64,000 nt of DNA from Spirodela intermedia (Eukaryota > Streptophyta > Magnoliopsida > Alismatales > Araceae): NCBI GenBank assembly GCA_902729315.2, contig LR746270.1, positions 2,016,501-2,080,500 on the forward strand. The letters are read 5' to 3'. The notes beneath the pieces were generated by a model that saw only the letters and a program-made list of their open reading frames with translations, did not search any database and had not been told where the DNA came from. Shown here piece after piece: positions 30,654-42,459 of the stretch. Positions within the stretch are counted from its first letter, which is position 1, and the number at the start of each line of letters is the position of its first letter. The translations under genes and the position numbers were made by a program.

Positions 30654-31188
30654 TAGTTCCCATCGCAAGGACCACCCTATTTACTACCCTCATCCGGTGG
30701 TGGTGACGGTCGTCCTGTCGGACAGCGACCCCGCGGGTGGGGTGGCCGGGTTGCACCCCACAGGAGAGGGGGGACGAGTGCGTTCATGGCCCCCCTCATT
30801 ACGAGGGTTTGTGTGGGTATGAGGGAGATCATGTGGCTCCTTCCTCAGCATTGGGGAGGGTTGTGGCCGTTGGAGTTACCCCTTCTTTAAGGTTATTGAA
30901 CGGAATCGTTGACCTCGGACAATGATACGACCTAAAATCTAATTATTTATATTTTTAAAGAATAATTTCAGTGTTGCGGGGGAAGTGTCGTAGACCCAAG
31001 ACCCTGGCTAGATCGTACCGCATCGAATCGGCTCTTGGATTTCAACCATAATCTAATGAAATCTCTAGCCCCTAGGCTGAATGAAATTCTCAGCCTAGAT
31101 CCCTGCCTAGTCCCTATTCATGCTCAGACCGGGTTTCAAAAGGGTTCAGCTCAAGACGTGGTCATCTAACATTCACTCGTGTAGTGTG

Positions 31189-31223
<35 letters not shown>

Positions 31224-33189
31224 ACAAGACCTTCGAAAGCCAGTGACGTTTTCTGGACTTTTCTCTGAGCTTTTGGTGACCATCCACCGAAGTTCAACCC
31301 ATAGGGTAGCCTCTCGTAGGCCTATCTGAGGTCTTTAGGCTACATCTTGTGGAGGTCTTTAGGGCACTAATCTACGACGTGTTTCATCCATAGTGCTGAT
31401 GGTAGTGTACTCATCACTAGACGTTGACGTGAGACAATTCTAGATCATCTCAATTTTTTATCATATGATTCCACACAAGAATTTCAGTTCTTCAACGATT
31501 GAAAACACGGCTGTGTACTAATTGGGTAGATTTACACTTTAAATTTTAGGCCAAAAATAAAAGGGTCGATTATTAGCTTTAATGATAAAGGATGCTGGTT
31601 TTTCGTAAATAAAATCGAAATAATTTTTTTAAAATTGGAATGGAATCATTATAAGGAAAATGTTGACGTATTGCATATTCCAAAAGATATAGATATCTAC
31701 CAATGGAATAATTCATCTTTAAAAATCCACCACACATCCCCATATTTTTTCTTTTATAAAAAGTAACTTTTAAATTAATGAGCTCAAATATGACATAGTT
31801 TAAAGTATATATTCTTCTAGTACGAAAGGGCATTTATTTTCTACTTTATTGTCATTAAGTACTCTCAAAATATTTGGTCATATGGTATAATTTTCCATGT
31901 CGCCTTGTAATTAAAAATATGAACATTGACTTAAACGAATAATTCAATTTTTCTGTCATATTCTTGGATTATAAACTATTTTTGGACGTAAGCATAATGA
32001 ATGTGATGCAAGGGCGTACATCACAATCTAGTATATCAAAGTTCATTGCATACGAAAAATATAATATTAATCCATTTCACCCATAAGTCAACGTCAGAGT
32101 ATTTTAGTAGCCAATGATTGGATCTGGGAACATCAAACTACAACCCATAGCAGCTAAGCATAATTTATAAAATATCAACTTGGCTTAGGTGCTTGATTTA
32201 AAATATATAAGCCTACACCAAAAAAAATTAGGTAGAAGCCTTTTTAAGGTAGAAATGTTGGACGTGAATATTTTAAAGAATAATAATAGGAAACGTCTTC
32301 TATTTAATGGACACCGTCACCAAAAATTGGACTCAAGAAAAGAGTCGGACGGGAAGTTTCAAGAACAAACCCTCTTATGGATCACCAAGGCATGCGTGGA
32401 TTATTACACAAATCACCCATTTTGGAAATTTAGTAATATATATTCCTGAGAATTTATATGCATAAACTTCGGCTTAAAAGGAGTTTTACAAGAAAATTTT
32501 CAAGGCAAATTATTTGTCTAGATATTTTCAATAATGTTTGCATATAATAAGTTGAGGTTAAGAACTCTCTCAAGGGGGTGTACACAAAAGAACATAGAAC
32601 ATAAGATGACTGTTTATTGTGCAATGCCGTCTTAGTCAACGCAACTCAGCGTTTGAAATAGAAGTATAGAGAGAAGGGAGGACTCTCTCCTATCCTCTCT
32701 CCCTCCTATCTATCTATCTGCCTATTTTTATCTTACGGGCGCTAATCTATTCCTTGGTCCATGTCTCGCTTTAATAGCTTTTAATCTCTTTTTCGTCAGT
32801 GGCCTGGGATGTTTCCCCTTGGATTCAAGGCGCTGGGGTTGGTAGAGGCAGAGATAGGAATTGTGTGTGTATTTGGAGAGAAGAGGAGGAGAAAGCGGTG
32901 GGAGGAGAGTGAAGAGGTTGGAGAAGAAAAGGTTTGTGCCTCTGTCATGACGAATGAGAGAGCGAGAGAGAGAGAGAGAGAGAGAGCGTGGGGGCTGTAG
33001 AGAATAAAGACGTTAGAAAGGGACGGGCTTGTGCCTCTGTCGACGTGTCAACGGTGAGATGAGAGAAGTTAGGGGGTGGGTGAAAGAGAGTGGAGAAAAA
33101 GCCCAGGAGAAGAGTGAGTAAAGATCCCAGAGGACATGTGGTTGTGTCTACGTGTCCATGTTGAGAGAGTGACGAGGGTAGTGAAAGCG

Positions 33190-33232
33190 AATGAAGAGGG
33201 AGCGAGAGAGCGAGCTAGAGAGAGAGAAAGAG

Positions 33233-33275
<43 letters not shown>
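33190..33275. repeat. Compound (GA)n tract upstream of the inositol phosphatase gene
   Basis: About 85 bases of nearly continuous GA with a few C and AA interruptions, roughly 700 bp upstream of the ATG at 33963. It may lie in the promoter or 5' UTR. The Arg-Glu 'proteins' predicted through it are artefacts of the repeat. Confidence 0.9.
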
Positions 33276-33278
<3 letters not shown>

Positions 33279-33962
33279 ACCGCACGGGAGAGGAGAGTTC
33301 TTTCCAAACCGGTATTCTCTTCAAATCCTCGTTCTCTCTCTGTGTCTCTGTGTCTGTCTTTCTCTCTGTCTCAGGTGTTCCTGCTTTGGCCTCCTCTGTC
33401 ACCACGTTCCTCCGATTCCCAAGCCTCTCTGCACTGAAAACCCTGTGTGAGGAAAAGGCCAATCTTTTGATCTCGCCACAGGGTAGCTTGGCGGTGGGCT
33501 CTGTCCGTTCCCAATTGAACTACAGCAAGATCGTCCCCCGCATTCTCCTCGCTCCAGTGGAGGGAGAGGCAGTGAGCTTATTTATCTTTCTTCGAATTCT
33601 TGTGTGCTTATTGGGCTGTCAAGTGCTCAGTCGGAACGAAGACCGGACAAGTCTCCTCCGTGGCAGTGGACGGCGATGAAGCTCTGAAGCAATGAGCGAT
33701 GAGAGCTCCACAAGGAGAAAGGTCTCTTCTTATTATCGAATATACATATATATGTAGCCTCTGAGATCTATTACTGATACTGATTCCTGTTTATGCCTTT
33801 TCCCTCTGAGATCGACGATTTATACTTGTCGTGAGTTTCGTGATTCTGATTCCCTTTTGTGTCGTGTTTCCCCGAGATTGCTGGTCGCGATTCCTTCCTG
33901 CGACTTGTTCTTCTGAGATCGACGATTCTGATTCCTCTTTTTTCTCCTTTGGGGTTTTGGGT

Positions 33963-35405
33963 ATGAAGCCACCCTGGTCAAAGTGTCTGGTCCGGAAATG
34001 GTTCAACATCAAGAGTAAAGGCCAGCTCTTCCAGGATGTCGATGACAGTATCAGCAAAGGTGGGTTTCTTCGCGCTTCTTCTGTCATCTCCCCTTTCCTC
34101 TAGGCTTTCTGGGTTAAGCGGTGCTGGAATCTCCGGAGAGGAAACTTTTATTCCTCAATCCAGGATTGTGCGTTCTTGATTCATTTGGCGGTCATCATCA
34201 TCATCTTCCTTTTTCTTCCTTCTCTCCGTCTGGACCCCCAGTCGCTTCTCCGTTCAAGGTTTTCTCCCTCTCGGGCGGAAACTACCATTCACGGAATCAG
34301 TGACCAGCCCCGCCCTTTCCCACTTGGGTTTTCTATGGCTTTCAGGAGGCGACGGGGAGTGGAGATCATCAAGCTTCTCGGAGAGGGAGACTTGGAGAGT
34401 GAAGAAAACCAGAAGAGGTGACTTGATGCCAGAGTTTCAAAACCATCCACGATATACCTTCTGGAATCATTCTCATTAGTACTCCGATTTTTCCGCAAAA
34501 CTTGAAAACTTTTCTATTTTTGGGTTCAAGAAGGATCATCCAGGCAGAATCCCAGCCTTGTCCGGGGGAAAAGATTCGATCCAGAACCACCCCGAGTTTC
34601 AGGCGTCTTGGACTACCGGTGAATCGAATCACAGCGAACCCATTCTTTGTTCGGTTTCCTCCATTGACTTAATTATTCTACCCGCTAGTTACTCACTTCG
34701 GACATCTGTCGTTAGGATCTTCGTTTCCACATGGAATGTGGGTGGGATATGTCCACCATCGCGCTTGAATCTCGATGACTGGCTCCTCTCGTCCCCATTC
34801 GCCGACATCTACGTGCTTGGGTACATGCTTCCTTCAACCCAGGTCAACCTCTCCCTCTCCCCAACCAATCTTCCTTCATCCATTCAATCTGGGTTTGCTT
34901 CCAGATTCCAGGAGATCGTCCCCTTGAACGCCGGTAACGTTCTGGGCGCAGAGAACAATGCCCCAGCGAAGAAGTGGGTCTCGCTCATCAGGAAAACCCT
35001 TAATAGTCCCCCGAGAACAGGCAGCAACAGGAGCTATGACCCCAGTGTTGTTGACCCCGACGAAGACTCCGGCAGCTCGTCGTCCCGGAGAAGGGCGTTG
35101 CTCTTCCCGGACAGTCATTCATTCCGGTCCTCGAGCAACAGCTTTAGGACCGATAGCGGGCTGAGCCTCTCCGGCCGGTCAGCGCTCGGAGGAATAACCG
35201 GCGAGTACGATTTTCACTGCGGATGGTGCGGCTCTGATGTGGGGGACGACGAGGAGAATCCACGGGGGGACTCGTCAGGGGCCCTCATCTGCTCACCGAG
35301 CTCGGATCTACGCTGCATCTCATCTTCAATGGAGAGAGAGAGAGAGGAGGGGAAGCTTGGCGGCTCCTCCAGGTCCTCGATCTCAATCTCTCTTAATAGA
35401 AAAAT

Positions 35406-35470
<65 letters not shown>

Positions 35471-36634
35471 AAATTATCCTTCACTTCACGGTCCTCGGCT
35501 CTGGCAGGTATCTTCTGGTGGCCCGGAAGCAGATGGTCGGGATATTTCTCACCGTATGGGTGAGGACCGAGATGAAGGACGACGTGAGGAACCTGAGGGT
35601 TTCCTGCGTCGGCCGGGGCCTGATGGGACGGCTCGGAAATAAGGTGCATTCTTTCATTTCCCCTTCCCTACCACCATGAGAGCAGGGACATGGAAGATGC
35701 CTCCTTTTTCTACTTTCAACAAGCTTTCTCCCTCTCCAGGGCTCCATCTCGATCAGCATGTCGCTGCATCAGACCAGCTTCTGCTTCGTCTGCTGCCACC
35801 TGACGTCTGGCCAGAGAGAAGGCGACGAGCTGCGCAGAAACTCCGACGTCATGGAGATCCTGAGGCGAAGCCGCTTCCCTCCCGTCGATGATCTCGCTGG
35901 TGAGGGGAGACTGCCGGAGACGATTCTCGACCATAGGTACCTACTCCGATTCAACCGCACCCCTTCTCCCCAGAGTCCTCCCTCCAAACCCTAAAGAGCC
36001 TCTTTTTCTCCTGTGATCCAGCCGCATAATATGGCTCGGGGACCTGAACTACCGCGTCGCCCTCTCCCACAACGCCGCGAGGTCTCTGGCTCAGGCCCGC
36101 GACTGGAGCTCTCTCCTCGAGAACGACCAGGTACTTGCTTAATCTGGCAGCATCGACCAGTAAGGATCATGGCGTAGGGCTGATGATTCTCCCTCCCACA
36201 CGGCAGCTTCATAAGGAGCAGAGATTCAGGCGGGTGTTTGAGGGCTGGAAGGAAGGCAAGATCTCATTCCCACCCACCTATAAATATTCGGCCAACTCGG
36301 ATCGCTTCTCTGGAGATGACCTCAAAGTGAGGGAGAAAAGGAGGACTCCTGCATGGTTAGAGCCAGTCGTCTTGACATTACAGTCTTTTCTCTGTGCGGC
36401 GTTTCCTGATCAGGGAACCTTCCTCTTCTGCTAAAAAACAGGTGCGACCGGATCCTGTGGTACGGCTCGGGACTGAGTCAACTGTCTTATCTCCGTGGGG
36501 ATTCGAAGCTCTCCGACCACAGGCCGGTCTTCGGCGTGTTTTCTGCGGAGGTCGAGTTGGTCTGCTGTGGAAGCCCGACGAAGAGCATGGCTTGCTCCGG
36601 TTCCCGAATAGAGGTGGAAGAACTGCTGCCATAG
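33963..36634 (+). CDS. Type I inositol polyphosphate 5-phosphatase (9 exons)
   Basis: Exons: 33963-34059, 34346-34417, 34544-34820, 34905-35372, 35508-35643, 35740-35936, 36022-36130, 36207-36355, 36442-36634; phases agree and predict 565 residues. The enzyme removes the 5-phosphate from soluble inositol phosphates and possibly phosphoinositides. Family signatures in order: [56 protein letters not shown] (split by intron 3), [44 protein letters not shown], the catalytic WLGDLNYR (residues 420-427), PPTYKY, PAWCDRILW (500-508) and SDHRPV. The Ser-rich insert between the EIVPLNAGN region and the catalytic core is normal for plant type I enzymes. The 5' edge of exon 3 is the least certain point: residues before RIFV do not resemble relatives, and another acceptor is possible. 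Intron 4 uses a weak donor (AG|GTCCTC). Without alignment it cannot be tied to one paralogue. Confidence 0.9.
35408..35466. repeat. (CT)n tract inside phosphatase intron 4
   Basis: A nearly perfect CT run of about 58 bases ends some 40 bases before the exon 5 acceptor (35507), so it forms a very long pyrimidine tract in the sense strand. Without splicing, the frame would read through it as a Ser-Leu repeat; the family alignment ([13 protein letters not shown]) shows it is intronic. Confidence 0.85.
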
Positions 36635-37787
36635 CAGCCGGCCATGACGAGCCTAGTGGTTTCCTGGAAAAGGCAAACTAGATGGCCATGGATACAGTCT
36701 GTACCCCTCCCCAAGAAAGAAGATACAGTCTCTGGTCGGCTACCGAAGGGAGTCAATGCCACCCGAGTCGGGCTTCGACGGCTTTGCTGAGGTAAATAAT
36801 GATTACGTTAGATAATATGATTGTGGAGCTTCCAATCTCGTCTTCTCATCCCTTCCGTTGCTGTCTGTGGGATTAGGGTTTCTTAGGCAGTGGATCCGGT
36901 TCAAATCTCCTCCGACGGCCACGAACCCACGTGACCAGCATAAGATGATGGGTGAGTTTGGATTTGAGTCCGAAAAAGAACTTCTCCAAGTGGGTTTAAA
37001 GAGGAACCCTTCATTTAACGCAGTCAGCTGGCTTCCTTCTATTTTTTCTTCATCTTTTCATTATCTGTATCCATCTTTTCCCCGTGGCAGGGAATTCGGG
37101 GATCAGAACGTCAAAGCTGTTGTTCGTATTCTTTCCCAATCAGTCAACGTACTCCTTTAGTGCATCTAGAATTCATGTCTCCTTGGAGTCGGCGACATAT
37201 AGCATCGTGAGTCGGGCCCAAGCCGATCAGTAAAGCTCTCATCTTTCTTTCCCGATCGTTCAAGGATGGAGGCCAGAAGCCGCGGGTGCTCTCGCCGAGG
37301 TCTTCTGAAGCACAGCTCGGATTTGTATCTTCAAAGCCGATCAGATCCGCGAGTACGCCGTCTCTGTGATCAACAAGGAGGTTTTTAAAATGATATATCG
37401 CTCATAAATTCTAAAATAGTGGTTTGAAGGAATCATCCAACGAACAGAAAATCCCATAAAGGATAGACCTCTGGTGAAGTAAAACCCAGACGGGTTTGCC
37501 AATGAGTAGCTGGGCTTTCAGATGTTAGCCCTCAAAAATAGACCTGCCAATCTCTCCCTCTCTCTCTCTCTCCCGTTCCCTCTTTGAAGGTGCTCGACTC
37601 TCTCACGGCCCCTGGACAGACCAAACTCCGCCTCAACTTCTGTATCAAACACTCTGACTTTGACTTAATGGCTCCTCTCCATGTTAGTCTCACGTGAGAC
37701 TGGGGATCTATCCATTTCATGTCTCTCCCAATGGGCCCGACGGGGTGTGTGCCTTTGGTCAACGGAACTGGAAGTATCTCTCTCTCT
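36635..37787. other. Intergenic; 3' flank of the phosphatase gene, no supported gene
   Basis: Contains the probable phosphatase 3' UTR and mixed-complexity DNA. A 100-codon plus-strand frame (36858-37160) has no known motif. A coding-like stretch around 37318-37385 (KADQIREYAVSVINKEVF in one frame) has no continuation. The 37170-37270 segment resembles 39635-39715, which suggests a dispersed repeat. Confidence 0.45.
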
Positions 37788-39190
37788 CCTGGATTATTTT
37801 CTATGTATTAATAGTTTCCGAACTGAAGTAATATAGCAATAAGGTGAATCTTTTGAAATACCCTAAGACATTACTGAACAGCGGGAAATTCATATAATAA
37901 ATGAATGTCTGATAATTCATATAATGGGGTCGGTCTGGAGATTATTCCTATATTTCAATAATGTTTTCAAACATTCCCGCATATTACTATGAATTTTTCA
38001 GTGAGCAAGATTGTCATATGGTATTTTTTCAATAAATTACCTTATCAATTAATTCTTCCGTTTGAAAACCATTATTGCCTTTTGGATTCTTCTCTATACA
38101 TTCATGGTTTTCAAATGGAAGTAATTAATTAGTAAGTTAATTTACTTTACAACTGCGAATAAGACAGTATTGCTCACTGAAAAATCTGCAAATATATGAC
38201 AGTATTTGAATAGACTGTTGTAATATTGGAACAACCCCAATACTTAGATTATTTTCTATACATCAATAGTTTATAAAAATAAATAAATAAATAATTACGT
38301 TATTTTTAAAGAATACCCATAAGACATTACAAAAAACTACCAAATTCATAAAAACGTCGTGCATTATCTGGGAAAATTATTCAAACATAGGAATAATCAA
38401 GTCATATTTATATATATAATGTATTAATTATAGAAAACTATAAATTTTAAAAATAGGCATGATATATTATTGAGAAAATTATTGGATATGTTTGAGAAAA
38501 TAATAGAAATAGAGGAATAATCTGCAATTGGTTGCGATTTTTCCATCAAATAAATTTTTAAATAACTTTAATTACTTATTAAAATACTTTGTAATGAAAT
38601 AGACGTTATAATCTATTCAACACAACCACATGTAGAAGAACCAATGGCAATATTTGAGACAACTATTGGAATGTAGGAATAATCTATATTTTTTTGGAAT
38701 ATTTCCTATAATTTATTTTTTAAAATTAAATTAATATAATTTTATCTGAAATAATATATTCATACGACATTTTTGAACATTGGTAAGTACATTAAAAAGC
38801 TGTCATGTTTTAAGAAATCCATTGTACATGCTCTAGCACTGACACCTATAAAAGTGTTGGTAATGTTTTAATATATAATATGAATATAGCAATCATCTTT
38901 GGCTTGTTGGAATTTTTTCCATAAAATATAACTTTTCAACAGAAGGTAATTACTTAATAACATAAATTTCTAAGGTATTTGAGATCAAAATTTATGAAAT
39001 ACTACCACATTTATAAGAACTCATAATAAGATTTCATAATTTTTTTCAATTTTGAAATAATCCACTATCCTATGGGATTTCTTCTCTAAATTATATCTTT
39101 TAAAATTTAAAGTAAAAAATCTTATCCTTTTAAAAAAGTCATAAGATATTATTGAAAAATACGAAATTCATAAAAATTATGAAAATAAGC
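37788..39190 (+). repeat. Degenerate ~155-bp tandem satellite, block 1
   Basis: Similar phrases recur at about 150-160 bp intervals. One is 'GGATTtTTTCTATAaATtAATAGTTTTcAAA', of which only the pattern is conserved; the others are 'AAGACATTAttGAACa..GAAATTCATAAAAA' and 'GGAATAATC'. Clear instances of the first lie near 37788, 38090, 38250, 38695, 38925 and 39078. Copies are diverged and some are merged or missing, so this is an old array. No coding potential. Confidence 0.6.
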
Positions 39191-39290
39191 ATCACATCCC
39201 TTGGTGCCACAAGGAAGAAGAGCCCCAGAGCCTCAAGAGAGGAGAGTTGACCTAATAGTTTTCTCTTTGCAATCAAATTTAAATTCCAAA

Positions 39291-39460
39291 GAACTATTAA
39301 TCAACAGAAAGAAAATTACATATTAAATTTATGGTGGATCTGTCCTCTTGACATACATTGACTCGGGTTTTCTTAACATGTTCTTAGAGTCAATGTACGG
39401 CAAGAGGACAGATCCACTATAAATTTAATACGTAATTTTCTTTCTGTTGATTAATAGTTC
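39291..39460. repeat. Near-perfect inverted repeat with 74-bp arms
   Basis: The left arm 39291-39364 and right arm 39387-39460 are reverse complements with only four mismatches over 74 positions, separated by a 22-base loop. As RNA this gives one long stem. Arms this similar imply recent origin. It may be a MITE-like foldback element or a young hairpin (MIRNA-like or siRNA) locus. No flanking target-site duplication was obvious. Confidence 0.9.
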
Positions 39461-42459
39461 TACTAAGTATTTATTTTCAGACTTAGGAACCTCTTTTATT
39501 TCTAACATTAGTCAATTTATGCTTCCAAAATCATTTTCTAGTTTTGATGGTTCTATGTTTTCATGACCATGGAAGCTCTTCATTTCATCTCTCTCTCTCT
39601 CACCCCCTTCATGCATCTTTCAATTCCCATCTCCCTGTTTGGAGTCAGCAACACCTGGTGTCGTGAGACAGACCCAAGCACATCAGTAAAGCTTTCATCT
39701 TTCTTTCTTGAATCTGTTAAAATATCTCATGCATAAAATCATCAAAAGAGTAAGAAAATAATAAAGATATTCAAACTTAGAACACAACATCTTGATGATG
39801 ACATGTAAACTGCTTACATGAAAAAAAGTCAAAGCGAATGTGATGAGTTAATTCCGACCTGAATATCTACTATTTTCTATCAAGTTAGGAAAGTCTAGCT
39901 TGGAGGAAGATATGTCAAAGTCTCTACAGCTAACCAAAACAACCCTAGTACTCTGAAAAAACAACAACAAGGAGGGGGAGATAATAGAATGGGGAAGGAA
40001 GGTACCGTGAGGAAAAAAGCTGCCCACCCTCTTCATGCTAATGGATCCGGTCACAAAAGAGATTAGTACAACCCTTGATGTCATAAAGTAGGAGGAACAG
40101 GAAGACATCGGTAGCTAGTAAGCAATTGACTACACTTCAACGTGATCCCACGATCCTAAATGGTAATGTTCAAACAAACCAAAATGGATTCGTCCAATGG
40201 ACTACTAGAAAGGAGATAGCTGGGTGCGTGACTGTCCTAGCTTATTCTGCATGAGGTCATAGAGGCACAGGGACCCTCTTCACCCACCCACGACCCAGAA
40301 AGTGCTTCTACTGGTATATACATGCAGGGATCAGACGCAGAAGACAGGTTGACCCTAAGTGGAGAAGAACGCCCAAAGTTAGGACTGCTAAGATCCCAAC
40401 GGCATGACTCACCACAAAAGCCCGGTTACCCAACGGCCGGTTCAACGACCTCCAACCAGTCACATGCCATGACTCAAGCTACCTTCAAGACACTCGTAAC
40501 CGCCAACCAAACCTGAGATCCAAAAACAAAAGGCCCAATAGCTGAAAAGGAGGCCCAGTAACATAGCACATTACACAAGAAGCCAAGAAGAAAGACGGCA
40601 AAAGCAAAGTCCATATCATTAGATATGAAGCCAAATGGGCTGCACACCACCATCTATGGGGCCAGTGTGCAAGTGTAACTCTATTCCCCAAACTCGACAG
40701 ATTTAAAGAATGATCTGAAATGATGTATTAGTTACGGATCAACCATCAATGAATGGTTTTTTTTAAAGAAAAAAAGTTAGGAAAGTAAAGACCAGATTTA
40801 AGTGAAAACTAACTAGGGAATAAGGAGTGCATAGTTCCTTATTAAAACTATGATTAAAAATATTGAGATCATGATTAAACGTGCATACTTGAAGATTGTA
40901 TTTTACTTATGGTGATTCAGATAAGTTTTGATAAATAAATCTTCATATTAATGAGACATGTTATTAGTTTTGTGTTCATATTACCACATGTTAGTTTCAT
41001 ATAAGGACATTTGAACGAAAAAAGGGACATAATATCAGATTCTGAACTATTCAAGTTTATGATTATTCCAAGGAAAGTAGATGTTGGAAGATCACAAAAA
41101 ATTAAGATGATTTATTGAGAAATTTTTCTATGAGCACTGAAGATTTCCTACAACTAAAAATCATATAACAAACATGTTTATCTTATTTACAATCTCAAGC
41201 ATTGAACTACAACTTACCCACTGAAATCCAGTGAGAACAAGAAAGAAGTCCTGGCTAATGATCTAAGCAAGTGAAGTTTATATGTTGAGGATCAACTAGC
41301 ATTCAATGATCCACCTCAGCCTATTACTAGGTTTAGCATCTTCCATCATTTTCCAATTCTCCACATGAAGAGGTCCAAAGGAATCAACCATTTGGCTTCA
41401 TCCTCTTTATCAAAATTCTAGACACTCAAATTTAATACTATCCTCTAGATGTATGAGGTAAATGTAAAATGAAATTTTCATTTAATCAGATGTGAGAGCT
41501 GCCAAAGTAAATAGTTGTTGGTGTCCTAGAATTGTGAACATGAAGAAAATTTCTGGATAAAAAAGAACCAAATCCCATAATCAGTAGTTATGATTGAATA
41601 ATCATGGATAATGAAACTCAAGAAAAAAGTTTGTTCTTAAAGAGTGGACATAGGCAGTGAGCCAAATCATTATAAAAACTCATAGTGTTACACTCAATAA
41701 GTTAAGAAGAATATGGAGGTCAGAAAGTATAAGAAAATATTAATTTAAGAAATCATGTTATCTAAAGAAAAGAAATAAAAAATGATAAATTATTACCCTC
41801 ATTCTTGATCTTAGTGCAGCCTAAAATCCAACCCAACATTTGGAACCTAATGATTGTAGTCAAACCTTACCTACATGCTTGGATGAAGAATTTCATTAGA
41901 ATTTACTTCCCAAGAAGCTACTTGACATGCATTCTACCATAGGGGACATGAAATATTCATTCAATTTGCTCAAATGCCTCTCTCAGAAGCTTTGTGGGAA
42001 CATTGTTTTTAGCATTTAAGCCTAATTCTCATAATTCAACTTTAAGGGCAAGGTTCTTAGAAATGAAGGGAGTATTGATACAACTAGAGTCATTACTTAT
42101 TTCAAAAGAAAGAATGGACGATCTTGTCCTCAAGGACCCACATTGTATTGGGTTGTAAAAGAGGCATTGTAAGACCAATTAGTGAGGTATTAGGGCTCGA
42201 TAGTGCAAGGTGGAGAGGGGAACAAAAGGAAGGATAATGTAGTGAGTTTGAAGAGATATGGGCCTCTTGAAATCCTCTTAGAAAAATATAAGGTTCTTTC
42301 AAGATTCCCTACCTTTCTTCTTCTCCAGTTTCCTTTCCATTTTGTTTCACATTTCGTTCAAGTTATTTAATAGTTGTGGGACTCTATCAAAATATTTTAC
42401 TATGCTTCATACATTATGTTCATCATCTAAATTCGTAAATCACTGTCAACATTAATAAT
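39461..42459. other. Segment between the two satellite blocks, no supported gene
   Basis: Mixed AT-rich DNA with no recognised protein. 39850-40700 is less AT-rich and could be retroelement-derived, but I saw no gag, pol or LTR end that could be named. Together with the hairpin, it interrupts the satellite and may be one or more insertions. Confidence 0.45.

Larger units (their letters stand above)
29106..33962. other. Intergenic region rich in GA/CT tracts, including the phosphatase leader
   Basis: No gene was recognised. 29400-30930 is GC-richer than its surroundings and holds Arg-, Pro- or Ser-rich frames on both strands that look like composition artefacts. 31400-32640 is AT-rich. (GA)n/(CT)n tracts lie near 29200-29226, 30450-30480, 30620-30649, 31191-31219, 32958-32986 and 33190-33275. 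From about 32800 the DNA becomes purine-rich, then pyrimidine-rich, and probably includes the promoter and 5' UTR of the inositol phosphatase gene that starts at 33963. Confidence 0.5.

Noticed and set aside
33148-33679. Long frames on both strands with Arg-Glu or Ser-Leu runs (including 33191-33679)
   Set aside because: They are produced by the (GA)n tract, which has no stops in several frames; flanking residues show no domain.
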